From positions 400,735,889 through 400,799,888 of the forward strand of contig NC_081408.1 of assembly GCF_030272615.1 (NCBI RefSeq): 64,000 nucleotides of DNA. The letters are read 5' to 3'. Both the position numbers and the translations under genes were made by a program. Position 1 is the first letter of the stretch; each line of letters opens with the position of its first letter. The DNA comes from Cryptomeria japonica. Lineage: Eukaryota; Streptophyta; Pinopsida; Cupressales; Cupressaceae. Under the pieces are notes generated by a model that saw nothing but the letters and a program-made list of their open reading frames with translations, did no database searches and was not told the origin of the DNA. Below are positions 34,245 to 45,520 of the stretch, piece by piece.

Positions 34245-35439
34245 TGTTGGCCCTATTATAGAAGTGATTATGTGTTGCATTGATATTTTGTCATTGATGT
34301 CAACACTTTTTGTTTTGGTTGTTTACAGGTTTCCGGTAGGAGGATTGGATTGGGAAGATAATCAGTTGATTACCACCGGTATGATCTAATTGATGGAATA
34401 TGTTTGTATGGATGGTTCATATGCTTTTGAAGTATGTTTCAGTCAGTTGGTATTGAATTGATAATCAGATGCTATCTTATGTTCTAGTAAGTTTGCCTTA
34501 TTGGTCCGGCAAGGGTTTCACCGACAAAGCTTTATTCAAGATCATTGATGTAACACATAAGTAGTGTTGGTGCAGATTCTAGAAGGGATTCAAGATGCTA
34601 ATGGTGATTGTGTTCATGCTTCGACTGATTCGTGTCATTTCTTTGGCATGTGTGGATCTAATTTAGGTCAGGTGCTATCTAGGTTATGGATTGGTTTGCA
34701 TGAAACATGTTGGTGGATCTTCCAATGCACTTGCAGGATGTTTCATTGATTGGATGTTGTTTGTTTGGCCTTAGGCCGACATGTTTTATAATTTCATTTC
34801 ATGATCTATTGTATTATCATTTGTGTGGCCAACCTAATTGGTTAGGTCCTGGGTTGGTATAAATATATGTAAGATCTCATTGTAGATTAAGGCGTGGATA
34901 TATGGATATGGGCAAGGAGTGAATAATGTAATAATAATTTGTGTAGAGTATTTGGTCAATCATAGGTGATCGAGTTGGGTTTATGTAAGAGGTTTTAGAC
35001 CTTTGGTATTGAGCTTAACCAGAACTATAATCTGGCATGTTTGATGCTATCACTGACAGTTTTTCTCTCTGGATTGTAGTCAAAACATCTTGAGGTGGTT
35101 GACATATCTATAGTCAGTGAGACTCCATTATGATGAGTAGTGCGCTCTAGGCAGTGTGCCTTCCTGCATGTGTAAGCCCCTATTGTAATCATATACTTGT
35201 TGTAGAAGTATCATCTGACTATGGGTAGGGTTTCCCACCATGGTTTTTCCTCATTAAGGTTTTCCACATACAAATCATGGTGTTATGTGTTATGGTTGCA
35301 TGGTATTGATTCTCTAGTTTTCATTATACTTTAAAGCTTAATCAATTATACCGGTATAAGGTTTTAAGTGCTTTAATTCACATAATCTCTTAACAACTGA
35401 TTCACCCCCCCTCTTAGTTGTTCACTGGTTATCCTAACA
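34245..35439 (+). repeat. Copia 2 5' LTR
   Basis: The 1195-bp LTR runs from TGTTGGCCCTATTATAG to GGTTATCCTAACA. It resembles the copia 1 LTRs along its length: GATTATGTGTTGCATTGAT near the start, TATAAATATATG at 34859, GCGCTCTAGGC at about 35145 and TTCACCCCCCCTCTTAGTTG near the end. Confidence 0.88.
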
Positions 35440-35457
35440 ATTGGTATAAGAGCTTGT
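35440..35457 (+). other. Primer-binding site of copia 2
   Basis: ATTGGTATAAGAGCTTGT directly follows the LTR. It is the initiator-tRNA-Met type site with a substitution relative to TGGTATCAGAGC. Confidence 0.75.
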
Positions 35458-35496
35458 TCCTCTTTTGCAAAAGCTTAACTACTTGAGGAAGATCCT

Positions 35497-36127
35497 ATGG
35501 CAACTAATAGTTCAACTCATGTTTTCTAGAAGGACAACCTTAGGCTTGATGGAACAAACTATGGAGTATAGAAGATTCAGATGGAGACTCATTTAAGATG
35601 TATTGGAAAGGAAATTTGGGAAATAACTCAGAATGGTTACACTCCTCATAATCCGACATTTGGCATTCCTGCACCATCAGACTTGGATAAGAACATTGAG
35701 AATGATTGCAGAGCTAGGAAGCTCTCTTAAGCGCCTTATCAGATCAACAAATCATGGGACTATCAGATAAATCATAAAAAAAAGCTATATGGGATAAGTT
35801 GGAGACTCTAAATGAAGGTGATCTTACTGTTAAAATTGCAAAACTTGAATGTTACCGGGTAGGATATGAAAGCTTGAAGATGGAAGAAGATGAAAGTATT
35901 TCTGCATTGATGGAATGGGTTAATGAAACTGTATTCCGAATTCAGTGCTATGGTGGATCTCTGAGCGAGGAAGGGATTGTTTCAAAAGTATTAAGGGTTT
36001 TGCCACCGACATATAAGATGAAGGTAACTGCAATTAATGAGCTAAGAACCATGCCTCATTCTTTTGTCAATAGAGATACTCTTGTTGGGAAGATATCTGC
36101 TTTTGATCTTGAAGAATTTGGTCCTCC
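35497..36127 (+). pseudogene. gag: Copia 2 gag, first part
   Basis: ATG at 35497 is in the same position as in copia 1. The reading MATNSSTHVF meets a stop, then LRLDGTNYG and IQMETHLRCIGKEIWEI follow. A frameshift near 35718 moves the gene into the long ORF from 35799 (NEGDLTVKIAKLECYRVGY, ISALMEWVNE, VSKVLRVLPPTYKM, VNRDTLVGKISAFDLEEFG). It stops at 36127, where an insert begins; the same gag resumes at 37715. Confidence 0.87.
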
Positions 36128-37714
36128 TGTGGTGCAGGAGCACCCTTCAAAGGGCTCCCACCATTTTCTTTTGATTGTGTTCTTGCTTCTTTATGAAGCC
36201 ATTGTATATAAAATAAAGAGCCATGTGCTCATTGGTCCTAGTTGAGGTCCAAGGGTCATAAGTCAAAGTTGAGTTTTTCTTGTAAGTAGAGGATATGTGT
36301 GCCTCTAAGGTGTTTAGGGTCCTTCTTAGCATGGTGGTGTCCTTAGGTTAGCCCAATGTGGGACTAGGAGTGAAGACAAGAAACATTGAGAAAGTTGCTC
36401 AAAAGTTGCAAAAGTTGCATGACAACTTTTCAAAGTTGTCAAGCAACTTTTCCACCTAGAGGTCAAAATCTTTAGTTTAGCATGGACAACCCTAATATGG
36501 GCACATAGACCGAGGAGAGGGTAGTATAAGTAGTTACAAACCCTAAGATAATGGGTTGGATGTCAGATGTTGTAAGACCCAAGCAAAGTGACTTGACTGT
36601 GACTGCAATTTTGTTGCCAGTCGGCACAAAAGGAGCAAAAGAAGATTGTTAATGGATTGATTTTCGAGCAAAACTATGTGGAGTGTCTTGTATGGTGTAT
36701 TTAATTTCATTGTGAGAAATTAGATTAGGTTTTGTTTTGCAGGTTGTGTGTGTTTGTAAATAGTTTGTAAACTTGCTTCTCACTGTCCAGTTTTGGACTA
36801 GTTTGTGTCAATGGGCTCATAACTCCATTCCCCATTTTGGAATCACCATGAAACCATGGGGAATGAGAGTACAGACCTTGTACTATACTTCAAATCAAGA
36901 AGGGCCCTTGAAAATTCAAGGAGGCCATCAAAAGATCCACTCCTAGGCGAGACCGGACAGTGCCTGACTAGGAAGGGTTAAGTTGCAGAGGTCTTGGAGA
37001 GCAAGGAAGGTCAGAGGAGGAGGCACCCTTTAGAGGAGTTGTAGAAGGGTGAGTGGAGCACCATTGGTGTGAAGGCAGAGCTTCCACCAATCTAGACAAG
37101 GTGGCAAGAGTACCAAACCTACACTGTGACCCTGGCAGGCCTAAAAACCCTCTTAAAAACCCTTAAAAACCTTAAAATCCACCTAGGGCAGTGTACGAAC
37201 ACTTGGAGGCCTAAAACCAAGAAAATCCTTGAACCCTTGCCAAATGAATAGTATGTCTTTTAGGAAGTTTCACAAGCAGGTGCATCATTTGTAAGAGGGA
37301 GCCCTAAAGGACTGGGTAGGAGGCCTAATTGGTCACAATCCTTGTAGCCCTATTTTGTAGGCAAAAGACAAAATTGTGAAATCGGTAAGGGGTAGGAAGC
37401 TTGAAACCTCTTGGGGGCACATGAATGGGTGGAAAAACCATGTATTAGACCTGACCTATCCTTGCTAAGACCTAGGAAGGTGTGGAACAAGCCAAGCCCT
37501 TATTAGCCTAAGTAAGGGTTCCTTGAAACTCATGAGTAGGTGAGACCTTAGGAGTAGTTTTCCAAGTTGTTGGTGGGTGGATTGGGCAAGGTCAGGGGAT
37601 TCCACAAGTAGAGGAAGTCCTAGAGACCCTAGGGGTGTTTAGAACACCTGGTGATCCAAGGAAAGGATCCAAGAGCATAGACTAGGCAAGTTTATCCCAA
37701 ACCCCATCCCATCA
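36128..37714. repeat. LTR-like insert in copia 2 gag
   Basis: A 1587-bp block separates the two halves of gag. It starts TGTGGTGCAGGAGCACCC and ends CCCCATCCCATCA, so it has TG...CA ends like a solo LTR. The neighbouring bases CCTCC (36123-36127) and TCC/CATCC (37713-37717) may be an altered target duplication but are not a clean match. It has no coding content. It contains the hairpin at 36410-36451 and many CCTAGGAAGG-like words. A solo LTR of a third family is the simplest reading; a DNA transposon remnant is possible. Confidence 0.55.
36410..36451. other. Long imperfect hairpin
   Basis: The arms AAAAGTTGCATGACAACTT (36410-36428) and AAGTTGTCAAGCAACTTTT (36433-36451) pair over 19 positions with one A-A mismatch around a 4-base loop TTCA. 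Two more AAAGTTGC copies stand just upstream (36391-36409). Confidence 0.8.
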
Positions 37715-39570
37715 TCCGGGAGCTACAAAGATTGATATTTCATTTAAGGCATCTACACCCTAAACCGGCAAGAAAGATTGGAAAGTTTTATATGCAAAGG
37801 AATTGGAAGAGACCAGGAAAGAAAATGAAGAGATTGAGTAACTTGAAGCCCTATTTTCTAGAAGGATACCTAGAGGTCCATCAAGAAGTAAGTATGAAGG
37901 AAAATATCCTTTCAAATGTTTTGCATGTAATAAGATAGGTCATTTTTCATCTAGATATCCTGAAAGGAATTCAAAATTGGAAGAAAGAGAAAGATCTTTT
38001 AAGCCTAACCCTAAATATAAGATCAAGCATAAGTACAGGAAATACAAAAAAAAATCATGCTACTATGCTAATGAGGAAAGAGTAACTGATGAATCAGAAG
38101 AAGAACTGACAGGAGATTTAGTTAGTGGATCTGACAATAGAAAAGATTGGGTATTTTATGCTATGAAGGAAGATGATTCGGAGCCAGTTATCAAGAATGA
38201 GAAAAAGGCCCTTGTAGCAAAAGTTGAAGACACAGATGAATGGGTAATAGATAGTGGATGTTCTCATCATATGACAGGTGACAAAGGAAAGTTTTTAACC
38301 CTGGAAGAATTTGATGGTGGTCAAGTCAGATTTGGTAATAACAAGGCATGCATGATTAAAGGAAGAGGAACCATTTCATTGGATGGTAAGCATAACACTG
38401 ATAATGTCTATTATGTTGAAGGTTTGAAGAATAATATTTTGAGTGTAGGATAGTTGGTAGACATAGGCTTTCAATTACAATTCAAGGACGGAAAGTGCAA
38501 AATCATTAGCAAATCAGGTTTGGAGATTGCAACCGGTACATAGACAAAAGGTAACATCTTTCATTTGAACTTTGGTGAAAAGACATGTTTGATTGCACAT
38601 ATTGATGAAAGTTGGCTATGACATAAGAGGTTGTGTCATGTAAATTTTTATTGCATTTTAAAGATCAGTTCAACTAAGGCAGTTAGAGATTTACCTAAGA
38701 TTGTGAAGCCTCATAATCCAGTATGTAAAGAATGCTGAATGGGTAACCAAATCAGAACTTCTTTTAAGAGCATACCTAATAAATCTAATGATGTTCTTGA
38801 TTTGATTCATATTGACCTATGTGGTCTTGCTAATACAAGATGATTTCAAGGTGATAGATATTTCATGTTAATCATTGATGACTATTCTAGAATGATGTGG
38901 GTTGCTTTTCTAAGGGAGAAATATGAAGCCTTTGATAAATTCAAGATCTTTAAAGCCACAGTTGAGACAAAGAAAAGAATGAAAATCAAGTGTCTGAGAT
39001 CAGATCAAGGTGGTGAATTCACATCCGGTGAATTTAACAGTTTTTCTAACAGTTATTATGAGAAAAATGGCATTAGGAGACAGTTATCTACACCCCAGAC
39101 ACCTCAACAAAATGGCATTGTGGAAAGAAAGAATATAACCATTTTGGATGCAACCAGAAGCATGATGATGGAAGCTAATTTGCCTCATATCTACTGGAGA
39201 GAAGTAGTAAGTACAATGGTTTATACATTCAATAGAGTTCATATAAAAGGAGATACCGGTAAGACACCTTATGAATTATGGTTTGGTCATTCTCCTACTC
39301 TTAAATATTTCAGAATCTTTGGAAGTAAGTGTTATATCGGAAGAGATGATTCCATTGGAAAGTTTGACCCTAGATGTGATGAAGGAACATTTCTTAGTTA
39401 TTCAACTAAAAGAAAAGCATATAGATGTTATAACAAAAAATTGTAGAGAATTGTGGAGAGCGATAATATGAAAGTGGATGAGCAGTACAAAGACCAAGCT
39501 AAAATCTTATGATAGTGAACCGGTAGTGGAAATGATCATAACTGAACCGGTAGTGCCTTTACTAGAATAG
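37715..39570 (+). pseudogene. Copia 2 gag end, protease and integrase
   Basis: Gag resumes near 37715. The zinc knuckle CFACNKIGHFSSRY (37918-37959) has its last cysteine changed to tyrosine. The protease box WVIDSGCSHHMTGD at 38240-38281 keeps D-S-G. The integrase zinc domain (HKRLCHVNF near 38622) is followed by the catalytic core: HIDLCG (38806), LRSDQGGEFTSGEF (38994-39035), and QQNGIVERKN near 39107, so all three acidic residues D, D and E are present. The core ORF is 38865-39446. Stops interrupt at 38451, 38540, 38736, 38841 and others. The sequence reaches the copia 3 insertion at 39570. Confidence 0.9.
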
Positions 39571-41116
39571 TGATGAATAAATGATGAACAGTTAGTACCA
39601 AACCGGTACTGAGAGGGGGGGGGGTGAATCAGTACAGGCAAAAACACTTTTCCTGAACCGGTTTGACTACAAACACTGCACTTTATTGGCAAGCAATAAC
39701 ACTAGTCAAAATCAGATTACTATCGGTAAAACACAATGAGAATGTGAAAGACACAAACCGGTAACCCTTAGCTTTCCATACAATCTAATACCTCATTTCC
39801 ACTTCACCCTTATGCATAAATAGGTAATTTATCATCAAAAACATAATGACTGCTAGTTCAACATATTTTACCAGTTTGACATAAAACACTAAACCATCAC
39901 ATGAAAGGCATCACACATGACACACTGATTTTTCAGGTTTGAAATCCAACTGGGAAAAACCACAGTGGGGATGAATACCCACAAGCTTCTCTTTGAACTC
40001 TTTTGAAGTCCGCTATGTTAGGAGCCTAGTTTGGTTAAAAATTATTACAATAGGTTCTGCTAGGAACCGATCCTGCTAGGGATCACCCGATTAAGGGATG
40101 GCTAAATACGTGGTTAAAGGTTAGAACCTTGTTAAAGGTTACCTCGCAAGAGGATTTGAAGAACTCATTGAATTGAGTCACCCTGTTAAAGGATTTACAT
40201 AAAATCCTGTTAAAGCTACCCGGTTTAGGGATTTTCCAACTGCTAAAATGGTTATGTCAACAAGTAATACAATGATCTAATAACAACACTCAATGCCAAG
40301 GCAGATCCACTTTAGCTCCTTTTCTTCTGTAATCACACTCTGCAGGTATCAACACACTTCTTTGGTCTAGCAAGAATCAAGTATCACTCACTAGGATACA
40401 CATAACATTTGTCAACAACTTCAACATGAAAAACATCATCGACCTTATAGGAAACAGATAGGTCGATAGCATAAACCCTAAACCCTAAACATTTAGGTTT
40501 TACAATCCAGTCGGTTCAATCCTGACTAGTTAATCATACTGCATCAAATACAACAGTCTTGAACAGATCTCAAGACATTTTCCAACATTCATTCTTTGCC
40601 GCTTCGGGAAGCTGATAACTCATCACGCGCTCTCTAAGGTTTACAAAGACTTCGCACATTCCCAAGGTAGATAGGATCAATCTCCATGCAAGATCCTCAA
40701 AGAAATCCTTCACGTGGACAAGGCTAACATGGCAACACTTATCTGGTCTTGATTACAATGCTAACTCATCACAAGATGTCATCGGTTGAATCGCACAATC
40801 TTGGAATGCATCAACCGGAAACCCTAAAGATGAGACTACCAACCGGTAGTCATGCCAAGTGAAACCCTGATACAAAACTTCCATTTACTGGTTCTCATTC
40901 CAACATACCGGTTCACCTTGAACAAACACACCGCTTCACTTTTTCACAAATACCGGTTTACATCATCATACAGGTTCTCTTGCCAGTTTGCTTACTACAA
41001 CATACCGGTTCATACTTTAGCATATTGACAAACATACCAGTTCATACTTCAGCATATTGACATCAATGACAACATACAATATCATCATGTCATCATGCTT
41101 TGCACATATTCCAACA
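39571..41116 (-). repeat. Copia 3 3' LTR
   Basis: The 1546-bp LTR ends TGATGAATAAATG... on the plus-strand left side and ATTCCAACA on the right. Relative to the other LTR it carries a tandem duplication of about 32 bp near 41001-41062 (CATACCGGTTCATACTT and CATACCAGTTCATACTT). Roughly a dozen mismatches and a small gap are visible in the first 200 bp compared with the other LTR. Confidence 0.93.
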
Positions 41117-41130
41117 ATCTCCCCCTTTGG
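41117..41130 (-). other. Polypurine tract of copia 3
   Basis: On the minus strand CCAAAGGGGGAGAT immediately precedes the LTR start TGTTGG. A second G-rich tract (GTCAAAGGGGGAGAAG, minus strand) lies at about 41209-41224, again the repeated-tract pattern. Confidence 0.8.
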
Positions 41131-41358
41131 TATTGATGGCAATATACAAAGATATCTTTCTACTTCACATCTTCTCCCTAATACGACATATATCTTTTCC
41201 GCTTCACATCTTCTCCCCCTTTGACAACAATGCCAAAGTGGAGGCATACACATCTATGTTCCACTATGCTGCTCCCTCTAAGGAGTAGCATCCTTCAACA
41301 CACCAATCTTGAAAAATATATATCAATGTAAGACCTGATTGATGTGGAGTACACACCT

Positions 41359-43032
41359 TTAGTTCACCTCTTGAAGGGGCAACACCCCTAATTCACCTCT
41401 CAAATAGGTAAAGGTAGCCTTTACTAGAGGCTTGGTGAATATGTCTTCTAATTGCTCCTTACTGGAAACATGTTCTAGTACAACCTCTTTGTTTTGAACT
41501 TTCTCCCTCAAGAAATGATACTTGAGCTCGAAGTGCTTGGTTCTAGCATGTAAAATCGGATTCTTGGAGATGTTAATTGCATTTGTATTGTCACAAAATA
41601 TAATTACCTGTTCAGATATAGGAACTTTGAAGCCATTTAGTACATGCTTCATCCAAATTGTCTGGGTACAGTTCATAAATTCTGCAACATACTCTGCTTC
41701 TGCTGTAGATTGAGAGATACAACTCTGCTTCTTACTCATCCATGAGACTAGTATACCACTAAGAAAGAATGCACCACAGGTTGTACTCTTCCGGTCGTCC
41801 ACATTACCAGCCTAATCAGCATTTGTAAACACTTTCAGGTTGAAATCCTTACTGTATGGATACCATAATCCATAGTCAATAGTTCCCTTCAGATATCTAA
41901 GAATTCGCTTGACTGCTACCAAGTGGGATTTTCTTGGGCTTTTCTAGAACCGTTCAGTAATGCCCACTGCATGTGCAATGTCTGGTCTGCTATGTACTAC
42001 ATAGTGCCATTTACCAATCATTGATCAGTATTCCTTCTCATTTACCAACACCGAGTCATCCTCTTTTGATAATTTACAACTGGTCACCATCGGTGTACCA
42101 ACTAGTTTGCTGTCTTTCATGCCAAAGGTCTTCAACACCTCTTTGACATACTTGGACTGAGTGATAAAGATTCCATCTTTCATTTGTTGAATCTGTAGTC
42201 CAATGAAGAACTTAATCTCCCCTATAAGTGACATCTCAAATTCCTTCTTCATCTCATCTGCAAAGTCATGACTCGTCTTGTCATCTCCACCAAAAATTAT
42301 GTCATCAACAAATACTTCACAGATCAGAATATGATATCCTTCTGATTTCAATTCGATATTGCTATCTTCACTTGTTCTTTCAAATCCAATCTTCACAAGA
42401 TGGGAGTGAAAGCGTTCATACCATGCTCTAGGTGCCTTCTTTAGTCCATACAAGGCTTTAAGTAGCCTACACACCATGTCTCTGTCTTCTGATAGGGCAA
42501 ATCCATCTGGTTGCTCTATATACACCTCCTCTTCTAGTATTCCATTAAGGGATGTAGATTTTACATCCATTTGATATACTTTGAATCCCTTGAATGTTGC
42601 ATATGCAGGAAGCATACGAACTCCTTCCAATCTAGCTACTGGAGCAAAGGTTTCTCCATAGTCTTCTCCTTCTTCTTGAGCATATCCTTTACACACTAGT
42701 CTGGCTTTGTTTCTTACCACTGTGCCATCTTCATTCAGCTTATTTCTGAAAACCCATTTGGTCCCTATGACATTTTTTTGCTCAAGTCTGGGTACCAAAG
42801 ACCACGTACCATTCTTTTCTATCTGGTCAAGTTCCTCTTCCATTGCCTTGATCTAGTCTTCATCTTTATGTGCCTCTTTGAATGTTTTAGGGTCAAATTC
42901 AAAGATCATGCAAGAATTTTCTCTGACCTTTCTTCTTGTAAGAATTCCTACATCCTTGTCTCCTATGATTCACTTTGGATCATGATTCAAATTAAAATAC
43001 TTAGGAATGATCTTACTTGTTTCCTCTTTCTT
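41359..43032 (-). pseudogene. Copia 3 reverse transcriptase and RNase H
   Basis: RT is open from 42843 to 42025 (272 codons): [56 protein letters not shown], and the catalytic box [11 protein letters not shown] at about residues 183-193, intact. A stop after VLVNEKEY at 42025 and frame breaks at 41800-42020 separate it from RNase H (41802-41359): DRKSTTCGAFFLSG, SQSTAEAEYVAEF, IIFCDNTNAINISKNP and EDIFTKPLVKATFTYLRGEL, ending at a stop at 41359-41361. The first RNase H aspartate lies in the damaged part (near 41815). Confidence 0.92.
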
Positions 43033-44091
43033 TTATTCTTCATCCCCATCTTCATCAGCATCAACATCTACAGGTGTAGGAGTACTGTTATTGGTGCTAG
43101 GCTGTTTTGCAACCAGTTCCCAGAAGGTTGCTACCGGTTCCTCTCCTACTTGCTTACTGCCGATTTCCTCAGGTTTCTCAGAGGTTTCATCAACTCTAAC
43201 ATTGATACTTTCAACAATTCTCCGAGTCCTATTGTTGAAACACTTAAGAGCTTTACTTTTGGTGGAATATCCTAGGAATATTCCCTCATCACATTTTGCA
43301 TCAAACTTGCTCTGATGTTCACTCCTCTTGATATAATATTTGCTACCAAACACTCTAAAGTAGCTTACCACTAGTGTCTTACCGGTCCAATACTCATAAG
43401 GAGTTTTATCCTTACCTTTCTTGATGAGTACCCGGTTCATTGTGTAGACTGCAGTGCTCACCGCTTCTCTCCAAAAAGTGTGAGCAACTTTTCCTTGGAT
43501 CAACATTGTTCTGGCTGCTTCAAATATAGTCCGGTTGTTTCTCTTTGCTTGGCCATTTTGTTATGGAGTCTGGGGGGCAGACAGTTGCCTCTTGATTCTG
43601 TTCTCTTCACAATACTTGTTGAATTCACTGGAAGTGAATTCTCCTCCTTGATCAGTTCTCAAGCACTTAATCCTCTTACTGCTTTCTTTTTCAACCAGTG
43701 CTTTGAAGGCTTTGAAATTTCCAAAGGCTTTAGACTTGTCCTTCAAGAATGTGGCCCACATCATTCTTGAGCAATCATTAGTAAGAATCATAAAATACCT
43801 ATCTCCCTGCACACTCCTAGTTTTTATAGGACCACACAAATCAGTATGCACAAGATCAAGTAAATTGTCTATAGTGAAAGATTTACCTTTGAAGGTTGAT
43901 GAAGACATTTTCCCCAGTTGGCACTCTTTGCACAAAGGATTCTTCAGTTTTCTTAGCATAGGCAATCCTCTAACTGCCTTGATCTTACTAGCCTTCACAA
44001 TATTATCAAAGTTTAAATGGCAGAGTCTCCTATGCCATATCCAACTATCATCAAACTTAGCCATTAGACATGTACTGATGTTTGCATTCAG
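43033..44091 (-). pseudogene. Copia 3 integrase
   Basis: The zinc domain at the start of ORF 44064-43561 has WIWHRRLCHLNF and PLCKECQLGKM. The core shows DLVHTDLCGPIKTR and CLRTDQGGEFTSSEFNKY, so the first two aspartates remain. The third catalytic residue region reads QNGQAKRNNRTI just after a stop at 43561, where copia 2 has VERKN, so the core glutamate appears lost. The C-terminal part (43506-43033) keeps FWREAVSTAVYTMNRVL, VFGSKYYIKR and FLGYSTKSKALKCFN, then an acidic tail (DVDADEDGDEE). Confidence 0.9.
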
Positions 44092-45449
44092 CTAAAATAG
44101 GCTACCTTTGGTTTGCATACCAGTGGCCATTAGTTCACCACTCTTACCTTTTATGGTACACACTCCATCTCTGAATTCCAGAGTGAGTCCATTATCATTC
44201 AGTTGGGCAACACTCAAAAGGTTGTGTCTGAGACCTTCTACCCAATACACATTGTCAGCACTGCTTTTTCCATTCAGAGAGATGGACCTTCTGCCTTTTA
44301 CCATACATAGTGCATCACTACCAAAATGAACCACACCACCATCATACTCTTCCAGAGATAGAAACTTAGTCCAGTCACCAGTCATATGGTGAGAACAACC
44401 ACTATCAATAATCCACTCATTGGAATTATCAAAGTGGGAGACAAGAGGCTTCTTGTCTGACACATCTTCCTTAACTGCTACAAACACAATGTCTTCACTT
44501 TCTTCATCTTCTAATTCCTCATCAATGACACCTTCATCAACTGCTACAAAATAGTTTCTCCTGTTTCCTCCTTTGAACTTCTTGAACTTCTCTGGTTTGT
44601 CATTATTATCACCATTAGGACAATTTACAGCAATGTGTCCTATCCTATTACAAGAAAAGCATTTCAAAGGGAGCTTACCTCTGTATTTACTATTTCCCTT
44701 AGGAAGTCTCTTGGGAAGAAGAGCTTCAAATTCCATTAGGATCTCCTTATCATCCATTTCTTTGCTTTGTCTTGGTTCACCACCGGTACTAGCTTCTTTT
44801 TCCTTTCTAGATGGTGTAGCAGATTCTCTAAAGGCCGATTCAGTCTTCTGAATACTGCCATCATAATTATTTAGCTCATAAGCTGTCAACTTAGCAATGA
44901 TGGAGTCTAGGGATACTTTTGTCTAGTCTATAGACCTCAACTCCTGAATAGCAGCAACCCTTATTGAATAGACCGGTAATAAAGATCTCAAGACTTTGCT
45001 AACGATAGTGGAATCATCTATTATACCACATGCACTCTTGATGTCTCCAAAAACAATTTTGATTCTTATTCCATATTGTTGAATAGTCTCTCCTTCAACC
45101 ATCCACATGTCTTCAAACTTTCCCCTAAGGCTCTCTTCCTTAGCTTGTTTCACATGCTCATCACCGCCATAGATATTCTCAAGAGCATCCCATACTTCTT
45201 TGGGATTGTCTTTATCTTGAACATCAATAAATTCAATGTTAGATAGACTACTGATTAGGGCTTCCATGACTTGCCCATTCTCCTAAATCTCTCTCTTTTG
45301 ATCATCGGTGAGAGTACCGATAGGGATAACATAAGCATTCTCAACATAGCTCCAGTGTTGAGCACCCATTCTTCTGATGTATATCTTCATCTGTCCTTCC
45401 ATATTTTAAAGTTGTCTCTGTTGAACTTTGGACCTTCCCTCTTCATCAT
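44092..45449 (-). pseudogene. gag: Copia 3 gag and protease
   Basis: The likely start is ATG at 45449, 72 bp inside the LTR end, giving a short N-terminus rich in K, R and N. A frame change near 45395 moves the reading to ORF 45267-44923 (DNPKEVWDALENIYGGDEH, KFEDMWMVEGETIQQY, SKVLRSLLPVYSI) and a stop at 44923 precedes ORF 44889-44092. That ORF has the zinc knuckle CFSCNRIGHIAVNC (44661-44620), an acidic spacer, and the protease box WIIDSGCSHHMTGD near 44406, with D-S-G intact, then VEGLRHNLLSVAQL. Gag structure and spacing resemble copia 1. Confidence 0.9.
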
Positions 45450-45502
45450 TAGAGTAGGATATTTTCCTCAAGTGGTTAAGATTACAACACAGAGGACCTG
45501 GA

Positions 45503-45520
45503 AGATTCTTTGATACCAAT
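45503..45520 (-). other. Primer-binding site of copia 3
   Basis: The minus strand reads ATTGGTATCAAAGAATCT directly after the LTR end at 45521. TGGTATCA matches the initiator tRNA-Met type. Confidence 0.8.

Noticed and set aside
43007-44851. Several plus-strand ORFs of 70-165 codons across copia 3
   Set aside because: All are antisense to copia 3 gag, integrase or RT and have no domain of their own.
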